Assembly: GCF_030035675.1 (NCBI RefSeq)
Contig: NC_084497.1
Coordinates: 30,144,437 to 30,208,436 of the forward strand
Origin: Rhineura floridana
Lineage: Eukaryota > Chordata > Lepidosauria > Squamata > Rhineuridae
Reading direction: 5' to 3'
DNA length: 64,000 nt
Shown here: one piece after another, positions 55,946 to 64,000 of the stretch
Layout of the letters: each line of letters starts with the position of its first letter
How positions within the stretch are numbered: position 1 is the stretch's first letter
Translations under genes and position numbers: made by a program
Notes under the pieces: model-generated
What the model was told of the DNA's origin: nothing
Database searches by the model: none
Seen by the model: only the letters and a program-made list of their open reading frames with translations

Positions 55946-56799
55946 CCGTTTCCCCCAAGCCGCTAGGAGGTGGCCTCAGCTGTCAGCTTCCCTTGCTGTG
56001 GGTCTCCCTCCCGGCCAGCCGCACTTGGCACCAGCCGCCACTCACTGCCCACATCTTTCCAGGCTGGCTTGCAGCATCCACAGCGTCTTGCTGTGTAATC
56101 TTGACCTTCACTAGGTGAGCTGCTGGAGATGTTCATCCCCAGCTCCTCCTTTCCACGTCCCCCACTTCCTGCTCCTCTTCTGCCTCCCCCTCTTTTCTTT
56201 TTGCACCCAAGAACCATCTGTCCCTTTTCCCTTGGCCCAAACCTGGTCCCTTAATTCTTTCCGGCAAGGTGGCTCCATTCCAGCCTCTTTCTGACTAAAT
56301 TGGCCTCTGTGTCTGCAGAAATAATTCTGCCTTAGTGTCCCTCACTTCTTGGGTTTTTTCCCTGGTGTGTGTCAGGTTAAAATCATCTCTCTGCCTATGT
56401 AGATTCATGGCAAGGGAGGACTTTGATTTTTCAGTGCTCAGAATGAGGCCTCCTGGGACTGAGAACTAGATGTTACCCCAGCAGAGGGGGGGAGCAGCTG
56501 GTGCTGAGCATCCCTTTGTCACCATAGCAACATAGGAAGCCTTGTTCTGACTCAGACCATTGGTCCACCTGGCACAGTGTTGTCTGCACTGACTGGCAGC
56601 AGCTGTCCAGGGTTTCAGACAAGGAGACGTTCCTTCCAGCTAGATGGACTGGGCTGGCCTTGGAAGGCCGGGTTACCCCTCCTGGGCTATGTATTTGCCT
56701 CTGAAGGGGCGCGGGGGAGCATATATCCTCTGGCTATAGCTCCACAGGAGTGCGTGCACCATCCTGCTGCCCGAATGGGCTGCCTTAAAACATAACCGC
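55946..56799. other. Spacer upstream of the SH2D5 CpG island
   Basis: Contains an antisense SINE fragment (56533). The rest shows no gene or named repeat. Confidence 0.5.
56533..56645 (-). repeat. tRNA-derived SINE, antisense 3' part
   Basis: Partial reverse copy upstream of SH2D5: CTGACTCAGACCATTGGTCC, then CTGCACTGACTGGCAGCAGC. The tRNA-like head is missing. Confidence 0.72.
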
Positions 56800-57124
56800 C
56801 TAAGAAGCGCCCTGCAGCAGCTGGGCCAGCCAAAGGGGCCTCCTCTCCTCACCGTGGCCGGCCAGACCTGAGCCCAAGCGCGGGAAGGACCGGGGGCAGC
56901 GCGGCGGGGCCGTCGCGGCTTCGCGCAGCAGGCAGGGCGCTGGGGACGGGGCGCTGCGAGCTCCACGACCTCCACCCCCGATCTCCGCAGCCGGGAGGCG
57001 TGGCCTAGCCTTCCTGGCAGCGGATTGGCCGGCCGGGATTTTGGGGTCTGTTGCGGCGGCGGCGCACGCATGGGAGCCCCGGGGGGGGCGCGGCTGTGCG
57101 GGAGACGGGCGTGACGCCGGGAAG

Positions 57125-57184
57125 ATGCTGCTGAGAGTGGAGCGGCTCGGCGCGGCGGAGAAGCATCGCCTCTGCGGGTACCAG
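57125..57184 (+). other. Candidate upstream first exon of SH2D5
   Basis: ATG in good context (GGGAAGATGC) opens a 20-codon frame MLLRVERLGAAEKHRLCGYQ that runs exactly into a donor GTGAAG. Joined to exon 2 at 59090 it stays in frame; joined to the acceptor at 57702 it makes an overlapping uORF. No protein homology is recognised. Confidence 0.35.
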
Positions 57185-57725
57185 GTGAAGGATGCGCGGG
57201 GGGAGGGGGCTCCCTCTGACTTCTTCAGCTGCTTCCTCCTCTTCCTCCTGCTGCTGCGGCAGGATGGAGCGCCCTGGCGCGTGTGCGGAAGGAGGGGGCT
57301 TCTGGGCACGTGCAGAGCGCCTCCAGCGGGCGGCCCCTGGCCCTCCAGCGGCCTCGTTCTCGAGGGGCCGCAGGGCCAACCGAGGAGCGCCTCCCAGTGG
57401 GGTGGGGAGACCCCAGTCCTGCCCCCCCGCCATTTCCCAGAGGCTTCCGGGGCAGATTTGGCTGCTGCTCCCGGCCCTTGTGAGTGTGGAATAGCGAGGG
57501 ACGAGAGCTGGGGGGCCGGGCCAGGCGGGCTGGCCCTTTCCCCATCCCTGCCGCCCCATCTGCCTCCCGCCCGGCTGCTCCCTCCCACCCCCAATCTGCC
57601 ATCACTAGTCTCGGCACCTGTTCAGGGAGAAGCAGACCCAAGCGCTGGTTGCTCATCTGCCTCTCTTCCTCCGTGCTTCTCTGCCACCCACCGACCCCCC
57701 AGCAGCAGCAGCAGCAGGAGGCGCC

Positions 57726-63426
<5,701 letters not shown>

Positions 63427-63584
63427 GTGAGGAGAGGTCTCCTCTTGTGTGTCCCAGGGAAGGAGAGCTCAGCCAACGGTGGGCTGTGGATTGGGAGACT
63501 GAAGTAGACTTTACAACACATCTGCTTGATAACAAGAATGCTAGGATTTCCCTTTTCAGTTTCATAATCACTGATGCCAAATGG

Positions 63585-63790
63585 ATAAGAACCTGAGAAA
63601 AGCCTTGCTGGATCAGGCCAGTGGCCCAGATCCAGTCCAGCATCCTGTTCTCACAGTGGCCAACAGATGCCCAGTGGGAGCCCGCAAGCAGTGCGAGAGC
63701 AGCCTCTCCACTTGTGATTTCCAGCAAGTGGTATTTAGAGGCATGCTGCCTCCAAGAGTGGAGAGACAACACAGCCATAATAGCTAACAG
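63585..63790 (-). repeat. CR1-family LINE 3' end, antisense fragment
   Basis: CTTGCTGGATCAGGCCAGTG, CATCCTGTTCTCACAGTGGC, TTCCAGCAAGTGGTATTTAG. Lies in the SH2D5 intron after exon 7. Confidence 0.62.
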
Positions 63791-63842
63791 TCATCAATAC
63801 TGGTTGTTGCTGAATTACACAAGGAAGCTAATCAAACATTAT

Positions 63843-63945
63843 CCGCACTTGTGGTGCAAACCTAATCATGCTCACTCAGAAAGAAGTCCCACTGTATTCA
63901 GTGGAGCTTACTCCATGGTAAGTGTGCATAGGATTGTGGCCTTCT
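63843..63945. repeat. Interspersed repeat, lizard type, unclassified
   Basis: CCTAATCATGCTCACTCAGA, AAGAAGTCCCACTGTATTCA, GTGGAGCTTACTCCATGGTA, GTGTGCATAGGATTGTGGCC. I recall this as a high-copy squamate repeat with partly inverted ends. I cannot assign the class. Confidence 0.5.
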
Positions 63946-64000
63946 ACTTCCAGAGTGGGGCTGCCTTCCTTCTTCGAGGTCCTCCATTCTGTCCTCTCTT

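Larger units (their letters stand above)
63427..64000 (+). other. SH2D5 intron 7, cut by window edge
   Basis: Holds a CR1-like fragment (63585) and an unclassified lizard repeat (63843). The next SH2 exon is not reached. Confidence 0.6.

Noticed and set aside
56800-57594. Long minus-strand reading frames in the same CpG island (a possible divergent gene)
   Set aside because: Composition is typical of chance frames in high-GC DNA. Several overlap in different frames with no splice-consistent partner or recognisable domain.

Overview
This window is nuclear DNA from a vertebrate, almost certainly a squamate reptile (a lizard or its kin). The exons are long-separated and have GT-AG introns. The gaps are filled with CR1-type LINEs, tRNA-derived SINEs of the squamate sort, CORE/MIR-like SINEs, an L2-like LINE tail, palindromic MITEs and one young Ty1/copia LTR element. 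I cannot name the species. No bacterial, organellar, CRISPR or operon-like content is present.

Three protein genes lie head to tail on the + strand, in the same order I recall from mammals. (1) The 3' part of EIF4G3 (eIF4GII): 24 coding exons from 289 to 28493, with about 1378 codons visible and the first exons off the left edge. (2) All of HP1BP3: a CpG-island promoter and non-coding exon near 36240-36616, 12 coding exons from 41449 to 50482 (565 residues), and a 3' UTR to about 51330. (3) The first seven coding exons of SH2D5 (57726-63426, 315 residues), cut by the right edge just inside the SH2 domain.

Region by region: 1-28.5 kb is EIF4G3, rich in intronic SINEs and MITEs. 28.5-36.2 kb is its 3' UTR and a spacer with no recognisable gene. 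36.2-51.3 kb is HP1BP3. 51.3-56.8 kb is a spacer holding the antisense Ty1/copia element. 56.8-64 kb is the SH2D5 CpG island and gene. The three genes are not a functional operon: one is a translation-initiation scaffold, one an H1-like heterochromatin protein, one a PTB/SH2 adaptor.

I do not see a wholly new biological system. The points most worth a second look are: a degenerate HP1-binding motif (the PxVxL site) in HP1BP3; an expanded Glu/Ser tandem repeat in the same protein; a possible overlapping uORF or alternative first exon in SH2D5; octamer and NRF1 motif clusters at the HP1BP3 promoter; and the recent Ty1/copia insertion with matched target-site duplication and initiator-Met tRNA primer site. 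All comparisons with human proteins are from memory, not from alignments run here.
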